From positions 3,163,001-3,227,000 of the forward strand of contig NC_092582.1 in the NCBI RefSeq assembly GCF_037975245.1: a DNA stretch of 64,000 nucleotides, in the 5' to 3' direction. Each line of letters begins with the position of its first letter. Position 1 is the first letter of the stretch. Below, one piece after another: positions 1 through 13,004 of the stretch. The translations under genes and the position numbers were made by a program. The stretch is from Apostichopus japonicus (taxonomy: Eukaryota; Echinodermata; Holothuroidea; Aspidochirotida; Stichopodidae). Below the pieces are notes generated by a model. The model ran no database searches. It was not told the DNA's origin and saw nothing but the letters and a program-made list of their open reading frames with translations.

Positions 1-2664
1 TGCACTATACGTACATCAGTTTACAACTGCAGTGTTTAACCCTGGTAGGCTACATGTGCAGCAAATGTTACCAGGTACCTTGTCAAGCAAGTTGCAACCC
101 CCTGTTTGTTAACACTTTTGGCACGTTTCCAAAAAAACTTTTCATGGAGTAAACTATTTTGGCTCCGCTCTAGAATTAATTAGGTCGGTCAGTAAAGGAT
201 CGGTAAAGTTATGCGAAATATTATCTTAGACGTTTAAGAAAAGTAGGTAAATATCCCCGTAACATGAAGGTAAGTAGAACACACCTCAAGCCAACCGACT
301 CCTCCGCATGAACAAAACATTCTTTTCCCCATGATACACGAGGCACAGTCTATACCATACAGACATAGCACGATATCATGGCCCCGATAGCTACGGTATG
401 GTCATATTTATAAAAGTAAACCTTGCAATTCCATATTTTAGGCCACTTGGCATGATTAACTAAATGCTAAATATTGTTTCCATGTCCTTGTAGAGAACGT
501 CAACTTCGCAAAATACAATTTATAGTTGTGTTTTTGTTGTTACGTGAGATCCGTAACCGACGAAGTGGTTAGGCTATTTACTATACACTTAACTGTGGTA
601 GGATAATAATTTTTCTTTTTTTTGTGGAAATTCTAGAAATACTTTCTTTTTCCCCCGCTTAACACCAGATGTGGTCTTATGGTTAATTCATAAATGGGTG
701 TACTAGAGCCTTGTTTACATGACATTTGTTGCATTTAGCACGATATGCCAGTTTCGCGTGAATTTTTCGAAAGTATTTTGCTCGATCTCTCGTAAAATTT
801 GAAAGGTGTACCAACTTACTTTTCGTACACAATTGGTAATTTCTCTACTGGTTTTCAGAGTTTTATTCTCTATACAGTGAATGTTGTAAAAGATGGGTTT
901 TAACGAAGGTCAAAAGTCAGTAAATGAAGTTGATAAACTTGATTTCTTTTCAACTTTCTTAACCATGGAATGCTTGAATAACATTTACACATAAAACGGA
1001 GAAAGGATAATTGCATTTTTTCCCCACATTTATATCAAATTTCTTTCACAAGAAGTTATCGTCATTTGTTCAATCCTCAAAAAATATCGCCTTGAAAAAA
1101 AATTATCGCGATAATAATAATTTTTCGATACATCGCCCAACCCTATTATCCTATACGTCTTTATACGATTCTGTGCGTGTACACATGTACAGTCTAGAGC
1201 TACTCGATGTTGAGCCTAGGCCTAGTGTTTTTGTACTAATATTTAGCATATCAAAGTGGCGATCACATTTTCATTCTGGGCGACCAGAATTTGGGAAAAA
1301 TTTAGATCTAGTCGCCACAGGATTTTCCTCCTGGCGACCTCATTCACTGGGGAATTAAAAAGGGTTGATCAGTAGAGAAGAATTCTACACAATTTTAACT
1401 TTTTAACATGACTTAATTTAGCTAGGACAGTGAAAATGGCAACCGACCAACAATCCATCCTGTGTACATTCCTGCTCATGATCGTAATCAGTGCTTGATT
1501 GGCAAACCTTTTCACAAATGGAATCAACCATATAGGACGGTGCCTTCATTAAATTAATCCCAAGGTAAACGTTCAAATGTCTTCATTTAATTAAGTTAGA
1601 ACATCTTTGTTAATTAATATGTAAGTAAATAAAATACTCTTCATATTTGGTAAAGGAATTTTTCTTACATTATGTAAAGGCTGCTGTTTAGAATAGGGTT
1701 AAGTAATGTATGTGGCCAGTCCATTTAAAGATTTACTTTGTAGTTGGGCTTGATATTCTACATGGGAGACATGGAATAAAATGTTTGACAAGCTTCTGTA
1801 GGGACCAATGAATTCACACTAAATATTTGGATCGTGCAGTGATTGAAGTTTAATAACAATACCAACATATCTACAGCCTACATTCATTGGATAGATATAC
1901 AGCTCCATGTAGTCTGTGATATACAGAGGGTAGGCTTTCAAAGTGTTGTACTTCTCATTTTAGGGATGAAAGTGTCAACTAGAGCACCAAAAGGTGCAGT
2001 AGCTCACACCAGATTTATCAAGTGTGTCTCACTGAATGAACCTATTCATTGCCTAACCAAAACATTTAGGTGCCAGCACTTTAATATACCTCAGTCTCCT
2101 TCAGACACTACTTGTAACAAAAGACTTGTTTGACTGGACAGTGCATTAGTAGCTCAGTATACTGCATTCCCCTGTTTTCGTACAACCCTGATTTCCTGTA
2201 TTACGCACATATAGCATTAAGCCTACACCTAATTTAGGATAGGCCCTAGGTAGCCTAACTTAATGAAAATAGTGGTCTCCATCCTACATGTGCCTCCATA
2301 CTAAGTTACACTATAGACTAGAGTAACGCACAAATCTTGGGGAGATTTTGTTTGATTCGTAATTCACAATGTGGTTAGTTGATTCGGTGATCTTTTCACT
2401 TTCTCTGAGTTTCAGAGAGACATGTGTATAAATTAATGAAATATCTTTTATCTAACCACGAACATAAATCTTGGTGAGATCATTCTTGTGTTGATTGATA
2501 AGAACTTCAAGGATCTTTTGACTTTTACACAGTAGTCAATAGGACTTCTCCAATGGGTTAACAGTAGGTGACGGAAATCACACACTAACAGACCATTGAC
2601 TTGGTCGTGCTGAAATCAGACTTGCTTTAGTCAATTTGGGTAAGTGTTCAGGTATGACTTTCAG
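1..2664. other. Non-coding left flank, no gene recognised
   Basis: AT-rich sequence with only short open frames that lack splice context, a recognisable domain or biased composition. Around 2330-2530 there is a weak, diverged internal similarity (two stretches resembling each other around AAATCTTGGxGAGAT). I see no RNA gene or transposon terminus here. Confidence 0.5.
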
Positions 2665-3190
2665 GGGGGAGGGGATTTTAATATGGGAACCCTTTATAGA
2701 AGTAGTGAACTCCACTCTGGAAACAATATCAGTCAATAGTTAGTTGGAACAGAGTGGTAATGTATCATGCCATACAGCACATACCACTTGAGAAAAGGGG
2801 GGGTGGGGATGTTAATATGGGAACCCCTCATAGAAGTAGTGACCTCCACTTTGGAAACAATATCAGTCAATAGTTAGTTGGAACAGAGTGGTGATGTATC
2901 ATGCCATACAGCACATACCACTTAAGGAGAGGGGGGGTGGGGATGTTAATATGGGAACCCCTCATAGAAGTAGTGACCTCCACTTTGGAAACAATATCAG
3001 TCAATAGTTAGTTGGAACAGAGTTGTGATGCATCATGCCATACAGCACATACCACTTAAGGAAAGGGGGGAATGTTAAAATGGGAACCCTTTATAGAAGT
3101 AGTGACCTCCACTTTGGAAACAATATCAGTCAATAGTTAGCTGGAACAGAGTGGTGATGTATCATGCCATACAGCACATACCACTTAAGG
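2664..3190. repeat. Tandem array of four ~130-bp units
   Basis: Four head-to-tail copies of a unit that begins with a G-rich run, continues with ATATGGGAACCC, a TAGAAGTAGTGA block and CAGTCAATAGTTAG, and ends with CATACAGCACATACCACTT. Copies start near 2664, 2800, 2932 and 3062. They differ by a few substitutions and by the length of the G run at the junction. The middle copies are the most alike, as expected from unequal exchange or replication slippage. The last copy runs directly into a partial copy of the MITE family described at 13736. Confidence 0.9.
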
Positions 3191-3303
3191 CGATGGACAC
3201 TCAGGTCCAGCTAAATATAACAAGGTATCACATTTCATTAAGTGACGGAAAACTTTCTAAAGATGGCAGGTTGCTGTTTGGGGCGAATCTTCAATGGCTT
3301 TAA
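3185..3303. mobile_element. Shortened copy of the TTAAAGG-type MITE
   Basis: A 119-bp stretch matching the second half of the ~366-bp MITE (copies at 13736, 56312 and 62086). It has GATGGACACTCAGGTCCAG, the ATAACAAGGTATCAC block and an end reading TCTTCAATGGCTTTAA. Most of the left half is missing. The left boundary is uncertain because TTAAGG also occurs at the junction of each preceding tandem unit. Confidence 0.7.
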
Positions 3304-4608
3304 GAAAAGGGGGGTTACACTAGCTACACATACTTACCATATCAACTAAAGGCTGGCAATACACCCCCAATATGTTACAGAAATAAACAATGGTGTCGTG
3401 TGCAAAATTCTATAAACAATTTGGTTGAGGAATTACTTAGAATTACCAAACCACAAATTACCAAAACTTATATTGCTTTATCACTTCATGATCTGTCATG
3501 AGTAAAAAGGAAAAAGTTTAATCCCCCAAACAAGCTCACTAACTGTCAAATGGAAAGAGGAAACACAAAGTCACTGAAAAAAACTTAAGAAGTTTGACAA
3601 CATCTGAAACTCCATAACCTCACACACAGTAATGTGTGTGAGCTAAAAATGAATGTAAGGGTGCAGTCTAACTCCAAGGACAAGTATCTCCAAGCATCCT
3701 AAAATGAAACCCATCACAATATTTCTAAAGTAACAGGCACTATGACCAACCACCCCCCCCCCCCACCATCCCCCTCCCCCAACCCACTCATAAAGGTATC
3801 TCTATGCTAATAATGAGGCCTTATATGGAAATGAAAGATAACAGCTAATACTCATTGGCAAAGAGATTCCCTTCACATGTCGTCAATCACCAACGAGATT
3901 CCAACTAGGAAATGATTCTGCTACAAGTCCACCACAAATGCAACAGATACAGTGACCTACAGGAAGCCTAGCTACAGTAGCTCTCACAGGTTTCTGGTAT
4001 CAATGGATTTAGCATCCAGTCAAAGGAAGGAGCTCGAACTGGTTTCACTTTATTCAACAAGAGCTGATTGGAAACACTATCTTTGGCGATTACATCAACT
4101 TCTGTAAGCCTGGGCTTGTATAGACAAGTCTCTCTTCCTGAATCATAGAAATTCTATTTTTGTCAATAAGAGCGAGTCTTATAAATGTGGTGTGAATTGG
4201 GAATATTATTCAAATACTGTCTGAGTTGCAGAAATATTCAGTTTTTTCTGCTGTTAGACACATATTTTTGTTTCATCCAGCACTGATTTACAACCTACTT
4301 TGTGTTATGCAAACGTTTTTGGAGATTGGATTTCTGTGTCTTACTTTACCAGAATCTCCATACATCAAGTTAACTGTTGCAAAATCTTTCATCAATTGGG
4401 ATTCTCCGAATATTCTCCAGTAAACTTTTGATGTCCATCTGGTTGTCAGCATTTTGCTGAGTTGTGCAGACAGTTAATCATTAGGATACATAAAACCAAG
4501 AGAACAAAGGTTAGGCTTCAATTAGTTGGTATTATTCAGCCTGTTGCATTACACTGGAACTATTAGTCTAATCAGGATATTGTTTGGATATTTTACTACA
4601 ATATCACC
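3304..4608. other. Upstream region of the Ig receptor gene
   Basis: No coding exon was recognised. A C-rich run sits at about 3751-3782. The last few hundred bases should hold the promoter and 5' UTR of the intronless gene that starts at 4609, but I cannot place a TATA box or transcription start with any confidence. Confidence 0.4.
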
Positions 4609-6282
4609 ATGGAATCTTTGAAATGTATTACGATGGTCTTGACAGTTACAAGTCTGTTGGTGGCTGTTCGTGGAGCGATAAAAATGAACCACTCTCCCAA
4701 TGTAGAATACATAGAAGAAGGAAAACAAACAAATCTGCAATGCAGCCATCAAATACGATCGGATATTTCTTGCAATAAGAGTGTCTTCCACTGGATTTTC
4801 GTGAATCGAGCTGGAAAAGACTCTTACATAGCTAACGCGACCAGCATAAAGATTCCACAACTTGCTGGAAACTATTTTGCTTCCTTCTATGAGAGATTAT
4901 TATTGAAAACCGACTTGAAGGAATGTATCTTTACGTTGGAACTGTTCAATGCCAGTAGCAACTTGGACGGTCAATATAGCTGTCGTTGGAACATCCAAAT
5001 GACTATTGAAGTGCCCATCAAAGTGGTCCCCATTCAGGAATCTGTGGAACCCATGTGCAGTATTCAAGTCACAAATCATACCAATGCACTGCAAGACATA
5101 GAACTGACGTGCTCTGCGGCACCCGTTAACCCGTTTGTGAAGCTTCTATGGTTTGAGGATGGAGATATGATGACGTCTTTAAATAGCACAGCCCAGATTG
5201 GCTCTTTGACTTCTAAAGTTGAACTGATGCCCAGAAATGACAGCCAAACAGAAATAACCTACGTATGTCAGGCGTTTAATACAAGCGATCATAAACTTCC
5301 GGGACAGTGCTCTATAACCTGCCATGTGAGCATCACCATCAATGCCACCATGGAGGACAATTCGGGTAGACCAACAGGTACCTTCCGATGCCCCTTCAAA
5401 ATGAGCATTGAGGGTATCCAATATAAAAGGCATTGGCTACTGGATGGTAAGTCTATAAATGACCAGGATCAAACAGATCGATTTATTATTGAGGGCCACA
5501 GCGGGGTACTACATATGACAGATGTTTTACCGAATGATAACGGTAAAAACTTAAGTTGCATGATAACCACCATGCTGGGCACCTACACTGCTGAGACTCT
5601 GATTGCATGGGATACAGAAAACCCAACCAAAGCACCAAACAAACCACCATCCCCAAATAATTCCATTTCAATGTTATTTCTCATCACCATTGGTATATTT
5701 TTCATCATCTGTATCAACGTGCTTGTGTGTGTAATGATTGTGAAGAGTAGAGGGCAGAGACGGCGTGCCATGGGCCAAGAAAGTGGCGCAGAGGCAGGGC
5801 AACAAGAAGGTGGTCTGTATGCTAGTGGTATTGTTACGACTGACACTAACGGGACAATGGTAGCAACAGGTTACGCACCGATGAAAGATGTCTGTCCGGG
5901 ACATTACGACCCAGAAGAACCCTATCAGGCCATGGAGGATGGTGAAGGCAAGCGTGAATCGGAGTATCAAGTGCCCTCGGTAAACGTTGACCGTGAGCCG
6001 ATAAAGAGGATGCAATCTGCCAAATATATGAACACTTTGGGGGGAAAGGTTAAAAGGTTTAATGTCTTTAGCTTTTCAAAGAGAAAAGAACAGAGAAATG
6101 GTAAAGCTACAACCCTGGAGGTATGTACGGCTCTTGACGGAGGAGCAGAAGGGACATATTTACCCCCAATTAGCCCTAACTGTTACGACAATCCTGAATA
6201 TTCAGCAGATTCAAAACCACAAGTCTCGTCAAGTAATGTTGAAGAAAATGATTACGATGAGCTCAACCTTAAAGACAAATAG
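4609..6282 (+). CDS. Intronless Ig-domain single-pass receptor with tyrosine-rich tail
   Basis: A 557-residue open frame starting in a strong Kozak context (CACCATGG). Residues 1-22 look like a signal peptide. Three Ig-like folds follow, each with the Cys-Trp-Cys core: C45/W62/C125, C168/W181/C220 and C261/W276/C317. Many N-x-S/T sequons fit a glycosylated ectodomain. A Pro/Asn-rich stalk leads to one membrane segment at about 353-377, then a basic stop-transfer sequence. The ~178-residue tail carries tyrosines in SH2/PTB-type contexts: YAPM (422) and YQAM (439), both YxxM as bound by PI3-kinase; YMN (473) and YDN (526), both YxN as bound by Grb2; NPEY (528-531), an NPxY motif; and YDEL (549). 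I see no strict ITIM, kinase domain or intron. The likely role is a type I cell-surface receptor signalling through tyrosine phosphorylation, in adhesion or immune recognition. The family and ligand are unknown to me. Polyadenylation signals lie at 6584 and 6724. Confidence 0.88.
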   Translation: MESLKCITMVLTVTSLLVAVRGAIKMNHSPNVEYIEEGKQTNLQCSHQIRSDISCNKSVFHWIFVNRAGKDSYIANATSIKIPQLAGNYFASFYERLLLKTDLKECIFTLELFNASSNLDGQYSCRWNIQMTIEVPIKVVPIQESVEPMCSIQVTNHTNALQDIELTCSAAPVNPFVKLLWFEDGDMMTSLNSTAQIGSLTSKVELMPRNDSQTEITYVCQAFNTSDHKLPGQCSITCHVSITINATMEDNSGRPTGTFRCPFKMSIEGIQYKRHWLLDGKSINDQDQTDRFIIEGHSGVLHMTDVLPNDNGKNLSCMITTMLGTYTAETLIAWDTENPTKAPNKPPSPNNSISMLFLITIGIFFIICINVLVCVMIVKSRGQRRRAMGQESGAEAGQQEGGLYASGIVTTDTNGTMVATGYAPMKDVCPGHYDPEEPYQAMEDGEGKRESEYQVPSVNVDREPIKRMQSAKYMNTLGGKVKRFNVFSFSKRKEQRNGKATTLEVCTALDGGAEGTYLPPISPNCYDNPEYSADSKPQVSSSNVEENDYDELNLKDK

Positions 6283-6583
6283 TTAAATCATATACACCAT
6301 GGCTTTAAACAGTTTGTGTAACTAAGTTGACCTAGCAATGATAAATATAAATGTAAACTTTATTCAAAGGGTTGATACGGAAATGACAGGAGAAATATAC
6401 CGTTTCTCCTGAATATTTCAAAAGTAGCACAAATGAGCAAAAAAGTGTGACTTTTTTTATGCAATTATCGGAATAGCATGTACCACAGTTTCAATGTTTG
6501 CTGTTCCTTCAAATTCCTTGTTCTTGAATTCCCTTTTGTACATTCTTTTGATTTTAACATTTGCCTTTACAAAATCTGTTGGC

Positions 6584-6589
6584 AATAAA
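6584..6589 (+). terminator. Polyadenylation signal AATAAA
   Basis: AATAAA lies about 300 bases after the stop codon of the Ig receptor gene, on the same strand. A second AATAAA at 6724-6729 is an alternative. Confidence 0.5.
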
Positions 6590-6878
6590 ATATATATATA
6601 TTTTTGATGGGAAATTTTGACATTAAAAGACATTTATCATGTATAGTTTACTGTGTAGTATAATATGCTATTATCATATTGATGTCTTAATACTCAGAAA
6701 TATATTTATCTATCTTGTATGTAAATAAAGCCAAAAGAGTTCTGTATTGAAAGAGTCTGGCCTGGATAATTTTACACAGTTTTTACCATCTTCTTATATA
6801 GTTCCTTGAATTTGTAACATTTCTTATTGTTCTGATATATTTTGTTATCTGCATAAGTTTTCCATATGTCAAGTGACA

Positions 6879-7623
6879 ACAGCTTAGCAGTACTTGATTG
6901 GTTATTTATAAGTCTGTAAATGTAATTAATTTGTTGAGATTATTATAAGTTACAGCGCTAAGAAAGGCTCATGTCAGTACTTGTTAAATACCTAGACCAA
7001 TTTTGATGACTTCTCAACATCATAAGGGGGGGGGGGGCAGCCCCGTGATGGTTGATGGTAGTAATTACCAAGAAATATATGTATTAATGGGCACCTCGTC
7101 TGCACAAAGTGGCATCATTGGTCGCTGAAAATGCACATGGGTTGCTAGTGCTAGTTTGTAATGGTTATAAAACTGGCCAAATTATTGGCGCTTTATTCTG
7201 TAGGACGATATTGATCAACGGTCTCCGCATGTGGGTATAATGAAGGCCCAAAAAGTGTAATATCTCGGTCTGATTACCAAGTTCTGACCTTATATGAAGT
7301 ATGAACATGAACCCTGAGGTATGAATACTTGTGATTAGAACTCGAAAAAATGTAAAAAAGAAGTATTTTGAATACATCACTGGATTTCATTGGGGGGGGG
7401 CAAGACTGTAGCACAAAGCAAATTTGGGGGGCATTTCCCCCTGGCCCCCTCCCCCTCTGGCTACGCCACTGGTTGAGACCAACCTGGGCACCTTTGTAAC
7501 ATAATGAAGTAACCAAAAACAGCTTAGAAGAACTTGATTGGTTATTTATAAGTCTGTAAATGTAATTAATTTGTTGAGACCAAACTAGGCACCTTTGTAA
7601 AAAGTAATGGAGCAACCAAAAAA
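6879..7623. repeat. ~108-bp tandem duplication, first copy split by a 532-bp insertion
   Basis: The block ACAGCTTAG...CTTGATTGGTTATT...TTGTTGAGA occurs at 6879-6939 and again at 7519-7579. The block that should follow it (GACCAA..., GGCACCTTTGTAA, ...AACCAAAAA) occurs at 7475-7518 and again at 7576-7623. Read together these are two tandem units. The first is interrupted between 6940 and 7471, and the second is intact. Confidence 0.75.
6940..7471. mobile_element. Insertion bounded by GTTGAGA direct repeats, hAT-like right end
   Basis: The 532 bp interrupting the duplicated unit are flanked by GTTGAGA (6933-6939 and 7472-7478), consistent with a target-site duplication of about 7 bp. The right end reads CTGGCTACGCCACTG, whose reverse complement resembles the ends of the hAT-like elements elsewhere in this window. 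The left end (TTATTATAAG...) is not its inverted copy, so the element may be composite or truncated. It contains G-runs at 7025 and 7392 and no transposase. Confidence 0.5.
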
Positions 7624-10035
7624 CTACTAAGTTTATACAGACAATAACAGACCAAGATATGTAATGTTAACTTAAGGTATCTGGTTGTCATAGCAACAAA
7701 AGAAAAAGATCTGAGCAAAAAATATCTTTGTGCCATAAATTTAAATTAAGCTATTCAATTTGCATATTTTCCTACTTTGTACTGAATTAAGTCTTCTCTT
7801 ACTTAGAAACTGCAAAAACTAACTGCTTTAAATTAGCAAAATACGTTTTCCTTCCCTCTGAATATTGGTTTTATATCGTGTAATTAAAGAATTTCGTTAA
7901 ATTTATTTAAAAACGGAAAAAAGGTTTGAACTGTTTCGTACCGATGTAAACGATACATGATAACACATGCCAATGCAATTACAGTAAAAACATCATAGAT
8001 ATAATTACTTCAAATCTGCTTTAAACTATCAGCAAAAAAAAGGTATAAGTTTGCATCTTTAAATATTTTTAACACCTTTTCATTTTTATTGCATTTAATA
8101 CTTGATGTTTTGTATCATTTTATTACCTTGTAAATAATAAATAAACATTCAAAGTCGTTAAAGGCCATATAATATCTTTCATTGTTTATTCTACTAACCT
8201 TAATGTTTCAACATAACCATTTTTGGATACCTTTCTATTTCCCAAACGCTGCCAGTGCAAAAGAATCCTGCATGAGTGTACAGTATAAACAAATGTTTAA
8301 TAGGACCACCCAATAAAAATTTTTTTTTAAAAATACCATCGGTTTACTCTGACTGAAGAGACAAAATCTGCTGGAAATAAAGTCTTGCCAGTGAATGATA
8401 ATAACAAACCTCTGCACTAATCTGCATATATGCAAAGTTGACTCCGCCCCAAAATGTATGTAAAATTTCAACCAAAAAAAAATTATGTTTCTTTTTAAAT
8501 TTGTTGATTACCTCCCCTATCAATTTTCTCTCCTTAATTTACTTTCATATAACAATCCTGGTGGATAAAAACCTCCACAAATATGCTTTAAAATCTATTC
8601 ACAATGTTAACAAACTTAACCAAACAATTGTTTCTGGCGAATCTAAAGACCTGACTGTGAAGAGCTCTTTAGAACACAACACAACTTGCTATGTATGAAT
8701 CACTAGTGTGCAGGATTTACATGACACTAGAATAATTTCTCAATCGTTGGCAAGAATCTTCATGTGTTACAGCATACCAGTATCACAGCAGACAAAACGG
8801 ATGAAACAAATCACATGATATCCTTCAAAGGTCACATTGAATCTGATAAACGGCACAAAAACTACACAACAAAAAAGAGAGGGAGAAGAAAAACAACCAA
8901 AGATCACTTCTACAACCCTGTAACAGGTTAAGACAATCACCTGTACGGATTCAAAGTACTTTATTACAAGGAAATTGCACACAGTTGTGAAACGCGATCG
9001 GGGATATGTTGCCATTCCGAACACATCGTGACCAAACTTAACCGTTGTTTCATATACACACGATTATGAGGAAATGATCCAAGTTTGAGAGATTCAAAAA
9101 GTTTTGCTTGTACCAGAGGAACAAAGAATCTGTCAACACACTCCCCCCCCACCCTCTGCACCCCTTCCTCCACCCCAAATTCCTATTTATTTTTTTTGTG
9201 CTCAAACTTAAGATTAATATTAGTTGATGCAAAGATTTTGTAGACATAGGAATGTGACCTAATGGGCAAGATTATCAAAGCATAGTGAAAATGATACTCT
9301 TGAATTTAAATAACTCACTACCACAAAAATTTGTTTAAGTAAAGTCAAAATGGGTAATATAGATTTTGAAAATCTCGAAAGCAACCCAATAGCCAAATCC
9401 CAGGATCAAAACAGCTTCTGATTGGACAATGATGTAGTTTCCTCCCATAATTTAAACACAAACAAGGGAGGGGGGTACTGTTTTCAAGTACAAGTTTTGG
9501 TTTCCTTGTGTTAGGCTACTACAGAAGCTCTCTGGATTATTGTTACTCTCCCTTACTGTATGTAATTGCTAACAGCTCTAGTTCAACCTAGCTAGTACTG
9601 TGTGAGTAACATGATCACCAAGAGCTTCAGAAACTGCAACAGTAATTCATGGGATGACCCAGGTACCAGTTTTAGGATAAATAGTACCTCCTTCCTGGAA
9701 TGTTTACTTCAAATTTGGATACACACTAATGTTTGAAATAATAGAAACTTGTAAAAGTATACACTACCCTATTAAGCAAAACATTGTGAATATTGTCAAA
9801 TATTATCAGATCAATATTGCTGATTGATCAATTCACCAACTGTCAGATCTTAATTACTAACAAGGTCCTTGACACAGTTGGTTTATCTTTCCTGGGTTAT
9901 TAATTTCCAACTAAACTCATCCAAGCACCCGATGACGAAATGGAACGCAACAATTAAACTGACCCAGTTTGCAAAATAATGTAAACACTGAATTTTGAAA
10001 ATGTTGCATCATGCCCAAGGAAAGATGACATCAAA

Positions 10036-10098
<63 letters not shown>

Positions 10099-12990
10099 AT
10101 ACATCCAGGAAAGATTACATCAAAACATATTAATATATGTATACCATTATCATATATCCAGGAATTTGAGAGGGGAAGAGGAAGAGGAAGGGGTGGAATG
10201 ACTATACCAAGGTGCAAAGGAAATCATTAAGATCTGCACTTCTCTTCTCTTAACAAAACAGCTTGCTGTGTTTCAACTACCAAGTTTTGTCAGGCATTAA
10301 GAGAGGGACGGACATGTTTCATTATTTCTGTCATAGGGTTTGACATTATCCCGACTCCGAATGTGAACTGCTACTTAATATCAAACAGGACACTTGGTTC
10401 CAATGACTTCTTAAAGCTTGTAACAGAAATCATTCTTCTTTTTTCCACGACTTCCATCGGACCAATTTTACACCTCTCCGATGGTTGAGCTGCCTGCAAT
10501 GTTTTGATTAATAAGGTAAACGAAACAGGAAGCACATAGGCAATACAGGAACCCTAGAGGTCAATGAAGGCTGGATTACCTAGAACGTCTCCTTGATCTG
10601 CACCTTCTCTATCAAGTGTTCCTCCACCGCAAACAAATTCGCCACAATTGGTCAATGTTGTTTGACGGAAATTCTTGATCAATTTATTGGAATTCCAAAC
10701 TTATCGAAAGGTTAAAAAAATCCAGTAAAATGTTGTAATGACGAAAAATTAAAAAAGGTTGACCACTGGCATCACCAGGAAGTTGGTTGGTTGTGGAGAG
10801 GTACACCAGAACAGCAGTATAACACATTGCAAACCAAATATAACATTTTACAAATGAGTGTGTGTGGTGGGGGGGGGGGGTGAGGCAAGGGTGGGAGGTA
10901 GGAACAGGAAAATGAACACTCCAAATTAGCCCTTGAAAACTGTGCCACACATGTCAAGAAACAGCATCGATGACAATTCTTGTGCGTAACAGGAAGTAGG
11001 CAGAATTAAAACTTGTGATGTAAACAGAGTCCCTTCCTAATGAAAACACACTGGATAGGTTGGAGAGTGATTAAGATAATAAATGACCACTGCATACTGG
11101 GAATATACAGTCAAATAACATGTCTGTTTGCAGTCTTGAAATCTGAAGATACTTTTCGGCCCTTGAGTTATCAATTTCTCACCATTTTAAACAAACCTTC
11201 TCCTAAATTAGACTTACAGTTAAACGAAAAAAACATCCTATTGAATTACATATTGCGATTTCTTTTTTTACTATTAGTTTTGATTAAACTTACAGAGATT
11301 AGGAAGCTATACTTAACATTTGACCAGGACGTAAGAAATTGGACCATAAATTTAGGACATAATTTTTTTTCCCAAAATGATTGGGGGAAAAAAGGTGTCC
11401 AGTCACCTGCTGTGACTGAAACTGAGGTGTGACTTCTGGTTATGAGTGAGAATGCCAGCTGTTATGTGGCTCTTGACACAGGAACAGTTAAATAGGGATA
11501 GCCATTGATTAAAGACTGACAGCTCAGTTAGTATAAACTTGCACAAAATATTGAAAACCTGAGGTCAGTGGCTAGATTCCCTTTGAGGCAATCATATCTA
11601 TACTGTTTCTAAATTTGTTAATCATTTCCCACTGTTTCCTATACATGCAGTTATACAATTTCAAATTTAATAGGGCAGAAACTGGACAAATAGCAACAAA
11701 TTTCGAAAAAATGGAGTCACAATTTTTCAGTGGCCCACATTTGGGTTATGCCCCCATAGATTATGGACCGGTCATCTATATGAAAAAAAAAATTGGGCAA
11801 TTATTATATGTCACAATTTATACCAGCATCTCACTATTAACAGACTGTCAGAAGAAAGTGATGGGCCACAAATCAAAGGACCAACTATTGACATCTTGAG
11901 GGATGCCGGAATTGAAGCTGTGATAATCAAAAGCTGGGAATAGTTTACACCGGTAATGCTTCACAAAATTGGCAACTTGCTATACAAGTGGAAAGATGCA
12001 TAGCAGTCTGTGTACACAGAAGCCATAGTATTTTATAAGAGAAAAATATCATAGCAAACCCAAAACCATCACAAAAACTTTGAGCACTAAATTTATTTTC
12101 CCTGAAAAGAATGTTTTAGTGACAATGTTACCTTACAACGATATGTATATTTAAACTTGACAAGGCCAAATATGACTAATCCTGTGTCTTACAGGGACAC
12201 CATGAATGTTGCAGAGTTGGATACTTCATTTATCGAATAATCCTGACAGCCAATGACTCACATCCCTTCCGTCACCCCCCCCCTCTCCCCTCCACCCCTC
12301 AAACTTCCTCACTTAAAGCACAGGAGAGCAAAATCACTAGTGCAGTTCTACCTTTGGTAAATATTGACTTTAATATTTGAGTCTTGGACACCACACATAG
12401 TTAAATACTTTACAGTGCATGAATTAATACTATTTAGAGTTAACATTCAAACATTATGCAAAAGTAGAATTGCATAAGCTCACCACCACTGTCTTTGATG
12501 TAAACTATTGACATAAATTTTGAAGTCTTGCCACACCACAAGTGGTTAAATTTATTTTACGGTGCATGGATACTGAACCGTTTCACTTGACATCACAAAA
12601 TCGACCTGTATCTGTACTTTTACAAGTTCCGGCTCTTTCAACACATTTCTGCAATATCGTACACAACTAATAGTGAATTACACATACATTCCTGATAACA
12701 AGCACCGACAGGGCACTTGGCTTTATCCAATCATCAGTCGCCAACATATTATGACATCATTTCACGATTTTACATCATGGTAACCTATGCTGTTAGTGCA
12801 ACAATTTGATCACCTGTTTCTGGGAAACTTATTGTCATCCTGACCTTGAAAGGGAGAATTGTCTAAGCAGTCAGAAGGGTTAAACGGATCGTAGAGTGGC
12901 AGAGTACTTAACACTAATATGGAAAAAAACAATATTGAACACTGTTATTTCAAAATCCCCATTTGAATATCTTATCCCATACTCAAGATA
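7624..12990. other. Large stretch without recognised coding sequence
   Basis: This should be UTP6 3' region, intron or intergenic DNA. I searched the minus strand by eye for the missing C-terminal UTP6 exons and found none that I could match. It contains the (TA)n tract at 10040, G/C runs at 9141 and 10868, and many short frames with no protein-like character. Confidence 0.4.
10040..10096. repeat. (TA)n microsatellite
   Basis: An uninterrupted alternating TA tract of about 57 bp. It encodes nothing; the short Ile-Tyr frame across it is a product of the repeat. Confidence 0.97.
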
Positions 12991-13004
12991 TGGTTGACTG
13001 AGTT

